The notes: generated from the letters alone by a model not told the origin. DNA of 64,000 nucleotides from Pasteurella testudinis DSM 23072 (GCF_900176075.1 NZ_FWWV01000007.1:1-64000), one strand, 5' to 3'; shown: positions 49,189 through 57,350, numbered from the stretch's first letter. Made by a program: numbers and translations.

Positions 49189-49388
49189 CAGTGTGATGAT
49201 GGGTTTCGAGACTGATTGCAGTATACGCCATCGGATTACCGATGATTAGCCGCATTCGGGGCAAAAAATTGTTGCGTAAAAGGAAACAATAAAACGAATG
49301 CCGTCTGAACCGCACTTGGCAGGCGTTTCAGACGGCGTTTTATGATATTGAGATTGCAGAAGGCTGCGGTTGCCTTGCAACGGCCGGT
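49189..49388. other. Intergenic region with DUS/USS composite hairpin
   Basis: The full gap between the two genes is 321 bp including CREE copy a. ATGCCGTCTGAA (49298-49309) pairs with TTCAGACGGC (49327-49336). A USS ACCGCACTT (49309-49317) abuts the left DUS. The hairpin is a probable terminator for the old yellow enzyme gene on the minus strand. A palindrome CATCGG-ATTA-CCGATG lies near 49229-49244. No gene was found. Confidence 0.7.
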
Positions 49389-50459
49389 TTAAAATCCGCG
49401 CTGATATTGGCGCGGCACAAATTGCACGGCGTCGGCATCGGCGGCGGGTTGGTGGTATTGGGCGTTCAGCAGCCAGTGCGGATCGCGCAGCAGGCCGCGG
49501 CCGACTGCCACCAAATCGGCGGCGCTGTCGCCCAGCACGAAATCGGCAACGGTGGCATCGTCGAGCATGCCGACGGCAATCACCGGTTTGCCGGTGGCTT
49601 GTTTCACCGCACGCGCCATGTGGGTTTGATAGCCTGCTTTGAATACCGGCGTGTGGTCGGGGTGCAAATCGCCGTCGCCGCCTCCGCTCACATGCAGCAT
49701 GTCGGCACCGGCGGCGGCATAGCGTTCGGCCACATGCAGACCGTGCGCCAAATCGTAACCGTGTTCGCCGTATTCCTGTGCCGACAAACGCACAATCAGC
49801 GGCATTTCAGACGGCATCACCGCTTTGGCGGCGGCGATAACCTGCTCGCCGAACAGGGTTTTGTTTTGGCCGTATTCGTCCTCGCGCAGATTGGTTTTCG
49901 GGGCGTGGAATTCGTGAATCAGATAGCCGTGCGCAGCATGGATTTCAATCGCGTCGAAACCGGCTTCCAGCGCGCGTTTGACCGCACTTTGATAATCCTG
50001 CACCAGCGCCTGCACTTCTGCGGTGGTCGGCGCATACGGAGTTTGGTAGGCGTATTGCTTGGCGCTGTCGTCAACGTCGCTGCCGCCGTAACGCAGTGCC
50101 GACGGGGCGATCACGCGCTCGGCACCCAGCGCTTTGCGTCCGGCGTGGCCGATTTGAATGGCGATTTTGGCGCCGTAACTGTGCACCGAATCGACAATGC
50201 GTTTGAAGGCATCGCGCTGTTCGTCGTTCCACAGGCCGAGGCAGTAGGGACTGATGCGGCCGTTGGGCGCGATGTTGGTCATCTCCACGATAATCAGCCC
50301 CACGCCGCCGATGGCACGGGCGCTGTAATGAATAAAATGCCAATCGTTCGGCACGCCGTCGGTGGCGCTGTAGGTACACATCGGCGGCATCACTACGCGG
50401 TTTTTCAAATCAAGGTTTTTCAGGCTGAACGGGGTCAGCAGGTGGCGGAATTTGGCCAT
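49389..50459 (-). CDS. Old yellow enzyme family NADH:flavin oxidoreductase (YqjM/NamA-like)
   Basis: 356 residues, FMN TIM barrel reducing activated C=C bonds with NAD(P)H. The thermophilic-like (YqjM) subclass Cys28 is in VVMPPMCTYSA. IQIGHAGRKA, IEIHAAHGYLIHEFHAPKTNLR and VAVGRGLLRDPHW are typical. A Neisseria DUS (49806-49817) lies in frame and encodes Met-Pro-Ser-Glu; a USS is at 49981-49989. Divergent from a LysR gene across a Correia-type element. Confidence 0.92.
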   Translation of the reverse strand: MAKFRHLLTPFSLKNLDLKNRVVMPPMCTYSATDGVPNDWHFIHYSARAIGGVGLIIVEMTNIAPNGRISPYCLGLWNDEQRDAFKRIVDSVHSYGAKIAIQIGHAGRKALGAERVIAPSALRYGGSDVDDSAKQYAYQTPYAPTTAEVQALVQDYQSAVKRALEAGFDAIEIHAAHGYLIHEFHAPKTNLREDEYGQNKTLFGEQVIAAAKAVMPSEMPLIVRLSAQEYGEHGYDLAHGLHVAERYAAAGADMLHVSGGGDGDLHPDHTPVFKAGYQTHMARAVKQATGKPVIAVGMLDDATVADFVLGDSAADLVAVGRGLLRDPHWLLNAQYHQPAADADAVQFVPRQYQRGF

Positions 50460-50500
50460 GGTTTATGCTCCGGTTGATAAATGTTTGCTTCAGACGGCAT

Positions 50501-50608
50501 TATCGTGAAAGAATTTAATTTGTGGTACGTCGTCAAGCTCACTTGCTGTACTACTTGTACTATCTGCGTTCGCTTTCCTAGTCCCACTTCTTAAATTCTT
50601 CCACTATA
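50501..50608. mobile_element. Correia-type element (CREE) copy b
   Basis: About 108 bp between TATCGTGAAAGAATTTAA and the complementary right end TATAGTGGAAGAATTTAA (read on the minus strand). Core GCTGTACTACTTGTACTATC. It directly follows a DUS TTCAGACGGCAT (50489-50500) and fills the divergent promoter region between the old yellow enzyme and LysR genes. Confidence 0.8.
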
Positions 50609-50676
50609 TTTTATGCTTCGCCTTTTCATAAATAAAATTATAAAATGATATACAAACTATAAATTGAAATAATAGT

Positions 50677-51573
50677 ATGGACAACCTGAACAATCTTGAT
50701 TTAAACCTGCTCAAAGCGCTGAACGCCTTGCTGCAGGAGCGCAACGTCACCCGCGCCGCCGAGCGGCTGGCGCTGACCCAACCTGCCGTCAGCGCCATGC
50801 TCAACCGCCTGCGCCACCGCTTTAATGATCCGCTGTTTGTGCGTGCCGGCCACGGCATGATGCCGACCGACCGCGCGCTGGCACTGGCCGCGCCGGTGCG
50901 GCGGATTTTGGACGACATCGCCGTGCTGGTGCAGCCAGCCGAATTCAACCCTGCCGAACTGGATCTCACCTTTAAAATCGCCGCCACCACCAACGGCGTG
51001 CGCAATACCGGCATTCCTTTTGCGCTGCAATTGCGCACATTGGCGCCGAAAGTGAAAACCGCTTTTGTTTCCATACACGGCCAGGATATTCCGGCGATGC
51101 TGGAAAAAGGCGAATGGGACGTGGCGATTACCGGCGAAAACAACCTCCCCGAACGCCTGCACTACCGGCGCTGCAACCGCCAGCGCTACGTTTGCGCGGT
51201 GCGCGAAAACCATCCGGTATTGCAGCGGCCGTGGAATCTGGATACGTTTTGCGCGCTGGATTTTGTGCTGGTTTCCTACCACGGCGGACAATTTGCCGGC
51301 GCCACCGACGAAGCGCTGGCCAAACTCGGCCGCCGCCGCAACGTGGTGCTGTCGGTAACGGATTTTCTGCTGATCCCCGAAATCCTGCAGCAAAGCGACT
51401 GGGCCACCGTGCTGCCCGAAGCGATGCTGCAACAGAGCGACCGCTTGCAAGTGCTCGAACCGCCGCTGCCGATCGAAGGCTATCACAAAGCCATCGCTTG
51501 GCACGAACGCAGCCACCACAATCCGGCACAGCAATGGCTGCGGCAGCTTTTGTGGCAGGTGAGCCAACGCTAA
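50677..51573 (+). CDS. LysR-family transcriptional regulator
   Basis: 298 residues. N-terminal helix-turn-helix LNLLKALNALLQERNVTRAAERLALTQPAVSAMLNRLRHRF is NodD-like; the C-terminal part is a LysR substrate-binding domain. Divergent from the old yellow enzyme gene, its most likely target. The ORF is GC-rich with long open frames on the opposite strand. Confidence 0.9.
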   Translation: MDNLNNLDLNLLKALNALLQERNVTRAAERLALTQPAVSAMLNRLRHRFNDPLFVRAGHGMMPTDRALALAAPVRRILDDIAVLVQPAEFNPAELDLTFKIAATTNGVRNTGIPFALQLRTLAPKVKTAFVSIHGQDIPAMLEKGEWDVAITGENNLPERLHYRRCNRQRYVCAVRENHPVLQRPWNLDTFCALDFVLVSYHGGQFAGATDEALAKLGRRRNVVLSVTDFLLIPEILQQSDWATVLPEAMLQQSDRLQVLEPPLPIEGYHKAIAWHERSHHNPAQQWLRQLLWQVSQR

Positions 51574-51587
51574 CGCCGTCTGAATAT

Positions 51588-51693
51588 TATAGTGAAAGAA
51601 TTGTGTTGTGGTACGTTGTCAAACTCGCTCGCTGTACTATTTGTACTATCTTCGCTCGTTTTCCTAGTACCACTTCTTAACTTCTTCACTATA
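51588..51693. mobile_element. Correia-type element (CREE) copy c
   Basis: About 106 bp between TATAGTGAAAGAA and the complement of TTCTTCACTATA. Core GCTGTACTATTTGTACTATC. It lies 14 bp after the LysR stop, behind a DUS (51575-51584). Left and right arms agree less well than in copy d. Confidence 0.8.
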
Positions 51694-51752
51694 AAATGTG
51701 ATGTCAAAGTGCGGTTGGGGGGCTTCGGTGGTTTGTGTGAATGCCGCGCGGC

Positions 51753-52046
51753 TTATTTCCGCGTAAGCGCATGGCTGTCGTCCACCAGCCCCAAAATCAG
51801 CTCGTCGCTCAAACCGCTTTCCAGCAGCACGCTGATCCAGTGTTCCTTGTTCATGTGGTAAGCCGGCAGCACGCCTTTCATGCTGCGCAGCGAGCCGACG
51901 AGTTCGGGACGGGCTTTCAGATTGAGCACCTGCAAGATTTCCTTGCCCGCCAAACCCAATTTATCGGCCGACACCGGCAGCAACACCGCAAACCATTTGC
52001 GATCGGCGTGGCGGAACACGGCGTAATCGGGGTATTTTTGCCACGG
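51753..52046 (-). pseudogene. MmcQ/YjbR family protein, 5'-truncated
   Basis: Reverse-strand frame reads PWQKYPDYAVFRHADRKWFAVL and on to SGLSDELILGLVDDSHALTRK, the body of a YjbR/MmcQ double-wing protein. The N-terminal 20-25 residues and a normal start are missing. The frame is abutted by the TAG stop of the cyclophilin-like gene, in the same frame. Only an internal GTG (52017-52019) could start a shorter 88-residue product. A deletion fusing two neighbouring genes is the simplest reading. Confidence 0.7.
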
Positions 52047-52457
52047 CTAATCCGCCCGCTCTATCCTGATGTTGCGCGCCTGTTTCAGCACCTCGAAATC
52101 GCCGTCGAACCTGCCCAAATACACCAACCCGGCGGCGTCGGGGCCGCTGCCGTAAAACAGCGCCAGATTGCCCCACGGCGCATAATAGGTGATGTCGCCC
52201 GGCCTGCCGCGATGGCGCGGTTTGGCGGCGGTGTCGAGCTTGGCCGACAGGCGGGCGATTTTTTCGCTGTCGGCGTAGTCTTCCAACGGCAGGCTCAGCG
52301 GCAGGCGCTTCATCAGGCTTTGCGTGCTCGGATTGTCCGCCAATGTGGCGTAGCGAACGTGTTGATCCAGCGTGATTTTCACTTTCATCTCTTTGGCCTC
52401 TACCGTGGGATACCACAACAATCCGGCCAAACAAAGTGCGGTCAGGCGGGTTTTCAT
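52047..52457 (-). CDS. Cyclophilin-like-fold protein with signal peptide
   Basis: 136 residues: a probable Sec signal (about 1-21, ending VEA) then a cyclophilin-like domain (KVKITLDQHVRYATLADNPS, LPLSLPLEDYADSEKIARL, GDITYYAPWGNLALFYGSG, LVYLGRFDGDFEVLKQ). Function unknown. It may be slightly shortened at its C-terminus, as its stop joins directly to the MmcQ remnant. A GGGGAG site precedes the ATG, and a Correia-type element ends 16 bp further upstream. Confidence 0.75.
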   Translation of the reverse strand: MKTRLTALCLAGLLWYPTVEAKEMKVKITLDQHVRYATLADNPSTQSLMKRLPLSLPLEDYADSEKIARLSAKLDTAAKPRHRGRPGDITYYAPWGNLALFYGSGPDAAGLVYLGRFDGDFEVLKQARNIRIERAD

Positions 52458-52472
52458 CGCAACTCCCCTTGC

Positions 52473-52579
52473 TATAGTGAAATAAAATAAGAAAGATACA
52501 AGGCGGCGAGCCGAAGACAGTACAAGTAGTACGGCAAGGCGCAGCCAACGCTGTAGATTTCTTATTTTATTTCACTATA
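52473..52579. mobile_element. Correia-type element (CREE) copy d
   Basis: 107 bp with perfect terminal inverted repeats of at least 20 bp beginning TATAGTGAAATAAAATAAG. Core AGACAGTACAAGTAGTACGG and then CAAGGCGCAGC, close to the Neisseria short Correia form. It begins 2 bp after the maa stop and lies 15 bp upstream of the cyclophilin-like start. Confidence 0.85.
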
Positions 52580-52581
52580 TT

Positions 52582-53142
52582 TTATTCATTAATATCAATG
52601 GTTTTAACCACTTTGGCAGGCACACCGGCCACCACCGTGTTCGGCGGTACGTCTTTGCTCACCACCGCACCGGCGGCAACAACCGCATTCTCGCCCACCG
52701 TCACGCCCGGCAAAACAGTCGCTCCGGCGCCAATCCAGGCATTGCGGCAAATCCGCACCGGACTCAAAATAATACCGCGCCGCCCGGCCGGATTCAACGG
52801 GTGATTGACGCTGATGATATTGGCGCGCGGGCCGATTAACACATTGTCTTCCAACGTGATGCCGCCCAAATCGGTAAACATCACGCCGCTGTTGACAAAC
52901 ACGCCCTTGCCGATGCGCAGATGCCGCCCGAAATCGCTGTATAGCGGCAGATTGGCGTGAAAGCTGTCGTCAATCTCACTGCCGGTGATTGTGCCCAACA
53001 ACGCCCGCACTTGCGCCGCGCTGTGATAGCCGCTGTTCAACTCCGCCAGATAACGCGCGTTTTCAGCGGCAATCAGATGGATTTCCGCAAACGCCGCACT
53101 GTCGGGCGCAATGATTTGATTGATGGGAAACGGATTGTGCAT
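52582..53142 (-). CDS. maa: Maltose/galactoside O-acetyltransferase-type sugar acetyltransferase
   Basis: 186 residues with an N-terminal Mac domain and left-handed beta-helix hexapeptide repeats (IGKGVFVNSGVMFTDLGGI, LIGPRANIISVNHPLNP with catalytic His, WIGAGATVLPGVTVGENAVV). It acetylates a sugar from acetyl-CoA; physiological role is uncertain. Two base pairs separate its stop from a Correia-type element. Confidence 0.88.
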   Translation of the reverse strand: MHNPFPINQIIAPDSAAFAEIHLIAAENARYLAELNSGYHSAAQVRALLGTITGSEIDDSFHANLPLYSDFGRHLRIGKGVFVNSGVMFTDLGGITLEDNVLIGPRANIISVNHPLNPAGRRGIILSPVRICRNAWIGAGATVLPGVTVGENAVVAAGAVVSKDVPPNTVVAGVPAKVVKTIDINE

Positions 53143-53371
53143 TTCAATAACCTGCTGCGTGAAAATAATGGAAATGATACAAGCGGCACGGTTGCGTTGC
53201 TATTGCTGATTTCGGATTTGATAATTTCTGAATTTGAAACAGTGGGAATTTGACAGCGTGGAAATTGAATGTGGAAATTTAATATAGTGGAATGGAAAAA
53301 GGCCGTCTGAACCCTTGCGCACAGCAAAGTGCGGTTTCAGACGGCCTGCTATGCCCCAAGCGACAGACGGC
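53143..53371. other. Intergenic region with a solo CREE end and a DUS-USS-DUS hairpin
   Basis: TATAGTGG (53283-53290) is an isolated Correia-like end with no partner. AGGCCGTCTGAA (53300-53311) and TTCAGACGGCCT (53336-53347) form a 12-bp hairpin stem. A USS AAAGTGCGGT (53326-53335) sits in the loop directly against the right arm. It is a likely terminator for the pirin gene. Confidence 0.75.
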
Positions 53372-54094
53372 TTATTCGCTCTCCACCAACACCACTTCGG
53401 CATCGGCAAGTGCGGTCACGCGGATCAGGCTTTCGCCGTGAATCGCGGCGCCGTCGCCGGCTTCAATGCGCACGCCGTTGATTTCTACCGTGCCTTGCGC
53501 CGGCACCAGATAGCCGTAGCGTTCGGCGTGACCGAAGCGGTATTCCAGCGTGTCGCCCGCCTGAATCGTTGCCCCGACCACACGGGCATCGGTGCGGATC
53601 GGCAGGCTGTTGCCGCTTTCCAAATCGGCGGCAAAACCGCTCGCCAAGGTCACAAACCGGCCGTCGCGCCCGCTTTTCGGAAACGGCTGCGTACCCCACG
53701 CAGGGTTGTCGGCGGCGTTGTCGTGGGTCGGCAGAATCCAGATTTGAAAAATCTGCGTGGTGTCGTGTTCCAGATTGTATTCGGAGTGGTAAATGCCCGA
53801 ACCGGCGGACATCACCTGCACGTCGCCTGCCACGGTGCGGCCGCTGTTGCCGAGGCTGTCTTTGTGGCTGATGGCGCCGCGGCGCACATAGGTGATGATT
53901 TCCATCGCTTTGTGCGGGTGGGTCGGGAAACCGCTTTGCGGCGCGATGGTGTCGTCGTTCCACACCCGCAGGTTGCCCCAGTGCATGCGGCTTGGGTCGT
54001 AATATTCGGCGAATGAAAAATGGTGTTTGGCGTTCAGCCAGCCGTGGTCGGCAGCACCGAGTTGATGGAAGGGGCGGCGTTCGATCATAATCAA
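53372..54094 (-). CDS. Pirin family protein (YhhW-like)
   Basis: 240 residues, bicupin fold. Metal-binding cluster in FPTHPHKAMEIITYVRRG plus SAGSGIYHSEYN. YhhW-type members show quercetinase activity in vitro, but the true role is unknown. The start is MIMIERRPF (54094) or MIERRPF six bases in. Divergent from a LysR gene that probably controls it. Confidence 0.9.
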   Translation of the reverse strand: MIMIERRPFHQLGAADHGWLNAKHHFSFAEYYDPSRMHWGNLRVWNDDTIAPQSGFPTHPHKAMEIITYVRRGAISHKDSLGNSGRTVAGDVQVMSAGSGIYHSEYNLEHDTTQIFQIWILPTHDNAADNPAWGTQPFPKSGRDGRFVTLASGFAADLESGNSLPIRTDARVVGATIQAGDTLEYRFGHAERYGYLVPAQGTVEINGVRIEAGDGAAIHGESLIRVTALADAEVVLVESE

Positions 54095-54209
54095 TTCCTC
54101 TTTTAATAATGTGGTGTCGATGAGGGCAGTATAGCCAAATCCGATTGCTTAAAGAATAGAAAATATGGAATACTATCTATTCTTATCATTGCATAATCAC
54201 GAGAGAAAA

Positions 54210-55109
54210 ATGAGCAGACTGCCCGATTTTGAAGCGTGGGCGATTTTTGCCAAAGTGGTGGAAACCGGCTCGTTCACCCAAACCGCCAACGAATTGATGT
54301 TGTCGCAAGCCACCGTATCCAAAGCGGTTTCGCGGCTGGAACAACGGCTGAACACCACGCTGTTCCACCGCACTTCGCGCAAAATGGTGCTGACCGAAAG
54401 CGGTGCGGCGGCGGTGGCGCGCGCCAAACGGATTTTGCACGAAGGCGAACAAATCGAAGCGGAAATGGGCGAACAGGTCAACCAATATCAGGGCAAAATC
54501 CGCTTTACCGCCCCGATGTCGTTCGGACTGCTGCAAGTCGCGCCGCTGCTGCCCGACTTTCTCGCCGCCTATCCCGCCGTCCGCTTGGACATGAACCTCA
54601 GCGACGAAGCCGAAGACCTGCTCGACAACCGCTACGATTTCGCCCTGCGCATCGCCAAACTGGAAGATTCCGCCTTGCTGGTGCGCAAAATCTGCGACGT
54701 GCCGATTTTACTGGTCGGCGCACCCGCCTATTTCGCCCGCCACGGCAAACCCAAGCACCCCAAAGACCTCGCCCGCCACAAAGCCCTGCAATACAGCAAC
54801 GCCAAAAACAGCCACTACTGGCGCTTCAGCTACGGCGGCACACAGGAATACACGCAAGCGATGGACGTGGTGATGCAGGCCAACAACGCCGAAGCCTTCA
54901 CCCCCGCCCTGGTCGCCGGCCTCGGACTGGCGTTGCAACCGGAATTCATGGTGCGCCGCGAACTGCAAAACGGCAGCCTCGAAACCGCTCTCGACGACTG
55001 GCAAACCGCCCCGCTCGGCCTCTACCTGCTCTCCGCCGCCCAACGCCACCGCCCCCTGCGCGTGAATGCGCTGATGGATTTTTTGCTGGAACGCCTGCGC
55101 AGAAGATAA
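54210..55109 (+). CDS. LysR-family transcriptional regulator (divergent from pirin gene)
   Basis: 299 residues from the ATG at 54210 with GAGAG upstream; the frame stays open from 54165. CrgA/AaeR-like helix-turn-helix: FAKVVETGSFTQTANELMLSQATVSKAVSRLEQRL. A substrate-binding domain follows (PMSFGLLQVAPLLPDF, DFALRIAKLEDSALLVRK). Its target is probably the pirin gene. Confidence 0.9.
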   Translation: MSRLPDFEAWAIFAKVVETGSFTQTANELMLSQATVSKAVSRLEQRLNTTLFHRTSRKMVLTESGAAAVARAKRILHEGEQIEAEMGEQVNQYQGKIRFTAPMSFGLLQVAPLLPDFLAAYPAVRLDMNLSDEAEDLLDNRYDFALRIAKLEDSALLVRKICDVPILLVGAPAYFARHGKPKHPKDLARHKALQYSNAKNSHYWRFSYGGTQEYTQAMDVVMQANNAEAFTPALVAGLGLALQPEFMVRRELQNGSLETALDDWQTAPLGLYLLSAAQRHRPLRVNALMDFLLERLRRR

Positions 55110-55398
55110 GAAAGGCCGTCTGAAAGCCTTACGCCTGTTTGAAAAGGGCAAAGTGCGGTTTAAGACGGCTTTTCTGACTTAAAAATGCCCCAATGCATTT
55201 GATGGTCATTGGGGCTGGGGCATGCCGTCTGCACTAAACAATTTGCTTGTTTTCTTGCCGAAATAGCGGAGAAAATGGCATAATTTATACTTGTTTGCAG
55301 TATGTTGCGCAATAAAGTTTGCCATACAAACAGCACGCATTTACCGACTGACCAAATAACAAATACACCAAATAACAAAATAATAGGAGCGCTTTAAC
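55110..55398 (+). promoter_or_regulatory. Terminator, alternative hairpins and promoter before the small acidic gene
   Basis: AGGCCGTCTGAA (55113-55124) with a USS directly followed by a degenerate DUS (55150-55169) forms a LysR terminator. Then CCCCAATG (55188-55195) can pair with CATTGGGG (55207-55214). ATGCCCC (55185-55191) can instead pair with the downstream GGGGCAT, so two folds compete. A promoter TTGCCG (55255-55260) with CATAAT (55279-55284) at 18 bp would give a leader of about 100 nt. Confidence 0.5.
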
Positions 55399-55536
55399 AT
55401 GACCGATGCCGATTTTGACAATGCCTTGGACAACCTCGACGAACTGCTGGACACCTTCGACGGTGTGGGCGTGGAAGGCGGCTTTGATGCCGAACAAGAA
55501 GACGACGCTTGCGAGGGCGGTGCATGCAAGATTTAG
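55399..55536 (+). CDS. Small acidic protein with a CxxxxC tail
   Basis: 45 residues: MTDADFDNALDNLDELLDTF and on to EDDACEGGACKI. Fifteen Asp/Glu against one Lys. Two cysteines (38 and 43) near the end could bind metal or form a disulfide. AGGAG lies about 9 bp before the ATG and a plausible promoter lies upstream. It precedes the LysE-type gene by 64 bp. I do not recognise the family. Supported by the ribosome site, frame and strong composition bias only. Confidence 0.55.
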   Translation: MTDADFDNALDNLDELLDTFDGVGVEGGFDAEQEDDACEGGACKI

Positions 55537-55600
55537 AACACATTAGGCCGTCTGCAAGCAAGCCCCCAAAACAGCCGCACCCTTGTGCTAAGGGGCGGTA

Positions 55601-56233
55601 ATGGATTTCAACACTTGGCTGCTGTTTGTCGGCAGCACCCTGATTATTTCCGCCACGCCCGGCTCGAATATGCTGTTGGCGTTTCAGTTCGGGCTGAACT
55701 ACGGTTTCAAAAAAACGCTGTACACATTAGCCGGTTTGAGCGCCGGCTTGTTTGTGCTGTTGGCGGTGTCGCTGGCGTTTGTCGGTTGGCTCAGCCAGCA
55801 GGCGCCATTGGTGTTTGACGTTTTGAAAATTCTGGCTTCGCTGTATCTGGCATGGCTCGGTTGGGCAAGCTGGCACAAGGCCGCCGCACCGCTCAACGGC
55901 AAAGCCGCCTACATCACGCCCGATGCTTGGCAACTATTTCGTGTCGGTGTCGGCGTGTCTTTGTCGAACCCGAAAGCGATTCTGTTTTTCGCCGCCCTGT
56001 TTCCCAAATTCTTAAACCCGTCGGCGCCGCTGATGCCGCAATATGTGGTGTTAACGCTGTCGTTTTTTGCCATTGAAACCCTGTGGCAACTGGTCTATAC
56101 CGGCGGTGGCAAGGCCTTGTCGGCGTGGCTGAAAACCGGCAAACGGCTGCTATACCTCAACCGCCTGTGTGCGGTCATTTTTATCCTGATTGCCGCAGGC
56201 ATGTTGTGGGAAACGCTGTTTCAGACGGCCTGA
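55601..56233 (+). CDS. LysE/RhtB-family amino-acid exporter
   Basis: 210 residues, six membrane helices. RhtB-type signature ATPGSNMLLAFQFGLNYG near the N-terminus and GVGVSLSNPKAILFFAALFPKFL in the middle. Exports an amino acid or related compound. AAGGGG precedes the ATG. The last codons Phe-Gln-Thr-Ala-stop are a Neisseria DUS (56220-56229), which also supplies the stop of the opposing LysR gene. Confidence 0.9.
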   Translation: MDFNTWLLFVGSTLIISATPGSNMLLAFQFGLNYGFKKTLYTLAGLSAGLFVLLAVSLAFVGWLSQQAPLVFDVLKILASLYLAWLGWASWHKAAAPLNGKAAYITPDAWQLFRVGVGVSLSNPKAILFFAALFPKFLNPSAPLMPQYVVLTLSFFAIETLWQLVYTGGGKALSAWLKTGKRLLYLNRLCAVIFILIAAGMLWETLFQTA

Positions 56234-57129
56234 GCCTTTTGTTTCAAAAACTGCACAAAAGTTTTAATCACCGCTGATTGGTGGCGGTGCGGCAGGTAGA
56301 GGGCGTGCAGGGTGTAGCCGCGTTTGGGGATATCCGCCAACACTTCCACCGCTTGCCCGCTTTGAATCAAACGCTCGGCGCTGTGGTTGGAGAGGCAGGC
56401 GATGCCGTGGTGGCTCAGGGTCATGTATTCCAAGGCGGCGTGGTCGCTGCTGGAGAAATACAGCGGCAGCACGGTTTCGTTGTCGGCGAATACGCCTTGC
56501 AGCAGCGGTTCGCCCACTCTCGCCCACGATATCAGCGGGTAGTTTTTCAATTCGTCAGCGGTGTGTGGCGTGCCGTGTTGCTGCAAAAATTCGGGGGTGG
56601 CGATCAATTTGGCGCAGCTCGTCAGCACGGGGAACGCCACCACGTTGTCAGTGTGCAGCTGCCCGACACGGAATGCCACGTCGATGCCGTCTTGGGTCAA
56701 ATCCACCACGCGGTCGGTGGCTTGGCAATGCAGCTTGATATTGGGGTAGAGCCGTTGGAATTCCGCCAGCCACGCCCACACCGGCTCGTTGCCGTTAACC
56801 ATCGAGATACGCAGTCTGCCGTTCAATTGCTCGTTGTCGAGGCCGTATTGCACTTGCAGCAGGCTGTCGATCGGCAACCGCACTTGCTCGTACAGCTGCT
56901 GCCCCGTTGCCGTGGCTTTCACCCCCGCTTTGGTGCGGTCGAACAACAGCACGCCGAGCTGCTGCTCCAACTCGCCGATTCTGCGGCTCAAGGTCGGAAT
57001 CGGGGTGCCGATTTGTTCGCTGGCTTTGGAAAAACTGCCTGCCTGCACCACCGCCACAAACAGGCGCAGGGTGTTCAAATCCGGATTATTTGAGAGGGTC
57101 GAGAAATTTAAGGCGTTTTGCGTGGTCAT
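56221..57129 (-). CDS. LysR-family transcriptional regulator (convergent with LysE gene)
   Basis: 302 residues. Helix-turn-helix LRLFVAVVQAGSFSKASEQIGTPIPTLSRRIGELE, then a LysR substrate domain. It overlaps the LysE-type gene tail to tail by 13 bp within a DUS: its final Ala-Val-stop is GCC-GTC-TGA from the uptake signal. A USS is at 56877-56885. Target unknown. Confidence 0.9.
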   Translation of the reverse strand: MTTQNALNFSTLSNNPDLNTLRLFVAVVQAGSFSKASEQIGTPIPTLSRRIGELEQQLGVLLFDRTKAGVKATATGQQLYEQVRLPIDSLLQVQYGLDNEQLNGRLRISMVNGNEPVWAWLAEFQRLYPNIKLHCQATDRVVDLTQDGIDVAFRVGQLHTDNVVAFPVLTSCAKLIATPEFLQQHGTPHTADELKNYPLISWARVGEPLLQGVFADNETVLPLYFSSSDHAALEYMTLSHHGIACLSNHSAERLIQSGQAVEVLADIPKRGYTLHALYLPHRHQSAVIKTFVQFLKQKAQAV

Positions 57130-57197
57130 GGTTTTTGTTTCTCATTTTTGAGAGTTTGATAGCCATTTTAGGGAAATTGGTTTTATAAATAAAGCAT

Positions 57198-57275
57198 ATC
57201 GTCAAATCAATTCATTTTAAGCACAGGAAAACAAACCAAGGCAGTATAAGCCGCACAGCGAGCAGATTTGACGAT
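57198..57275. repeat. 78-bp segment with 11-bp terminal inverted repeats
   Basis: ATCGTCAAATC (57198-57208) and GATTTGACGAT (57265-57275) are exact reverse complements. The interior has AAGGCAGTATAAGCCGCACA, loosely like the Correia core. It may be a worn miniature element or a long operator between two LysR genes. The rest of the gap holds a USS (57303-57311) and a DUS (57350-57359). Confidence 0.5.
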
Positions 57276-57350
57276 GTATTACATTGAGTTTAAAAGACGA
57301 TAAAGTGCGGTTGCATCGGATTCGCACCACGGTTTATGCCGTTTTTCTTT

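Noticed and set aside
49407-50477. A 356-codon open frame on the plus strand opposite the old yellow enzyme gene
   Set aside because: It mirrors the real gene codon for codon and has no recognisable domain. Long antisense frames are expected in GC-rich coding DNA.
50701-51567. A 288-codon minus-strand frame opposite the LysR gene
   Set aside because: Composition is Gln/His/Arg-rich with no family likeness; the plus-strand LysR is clear.
54236-55123. A second long plus-strand frame over the LysR at 54210
   Set aside because: It is Arg/Pro-rich, out of frame with the well-supported LysR, and has no ribosome site.
56278-57093. A 271-codon plus-strand frame opposite the convergent LysR gene
   Set aside because: Shadow of the LysR codons; no domain.
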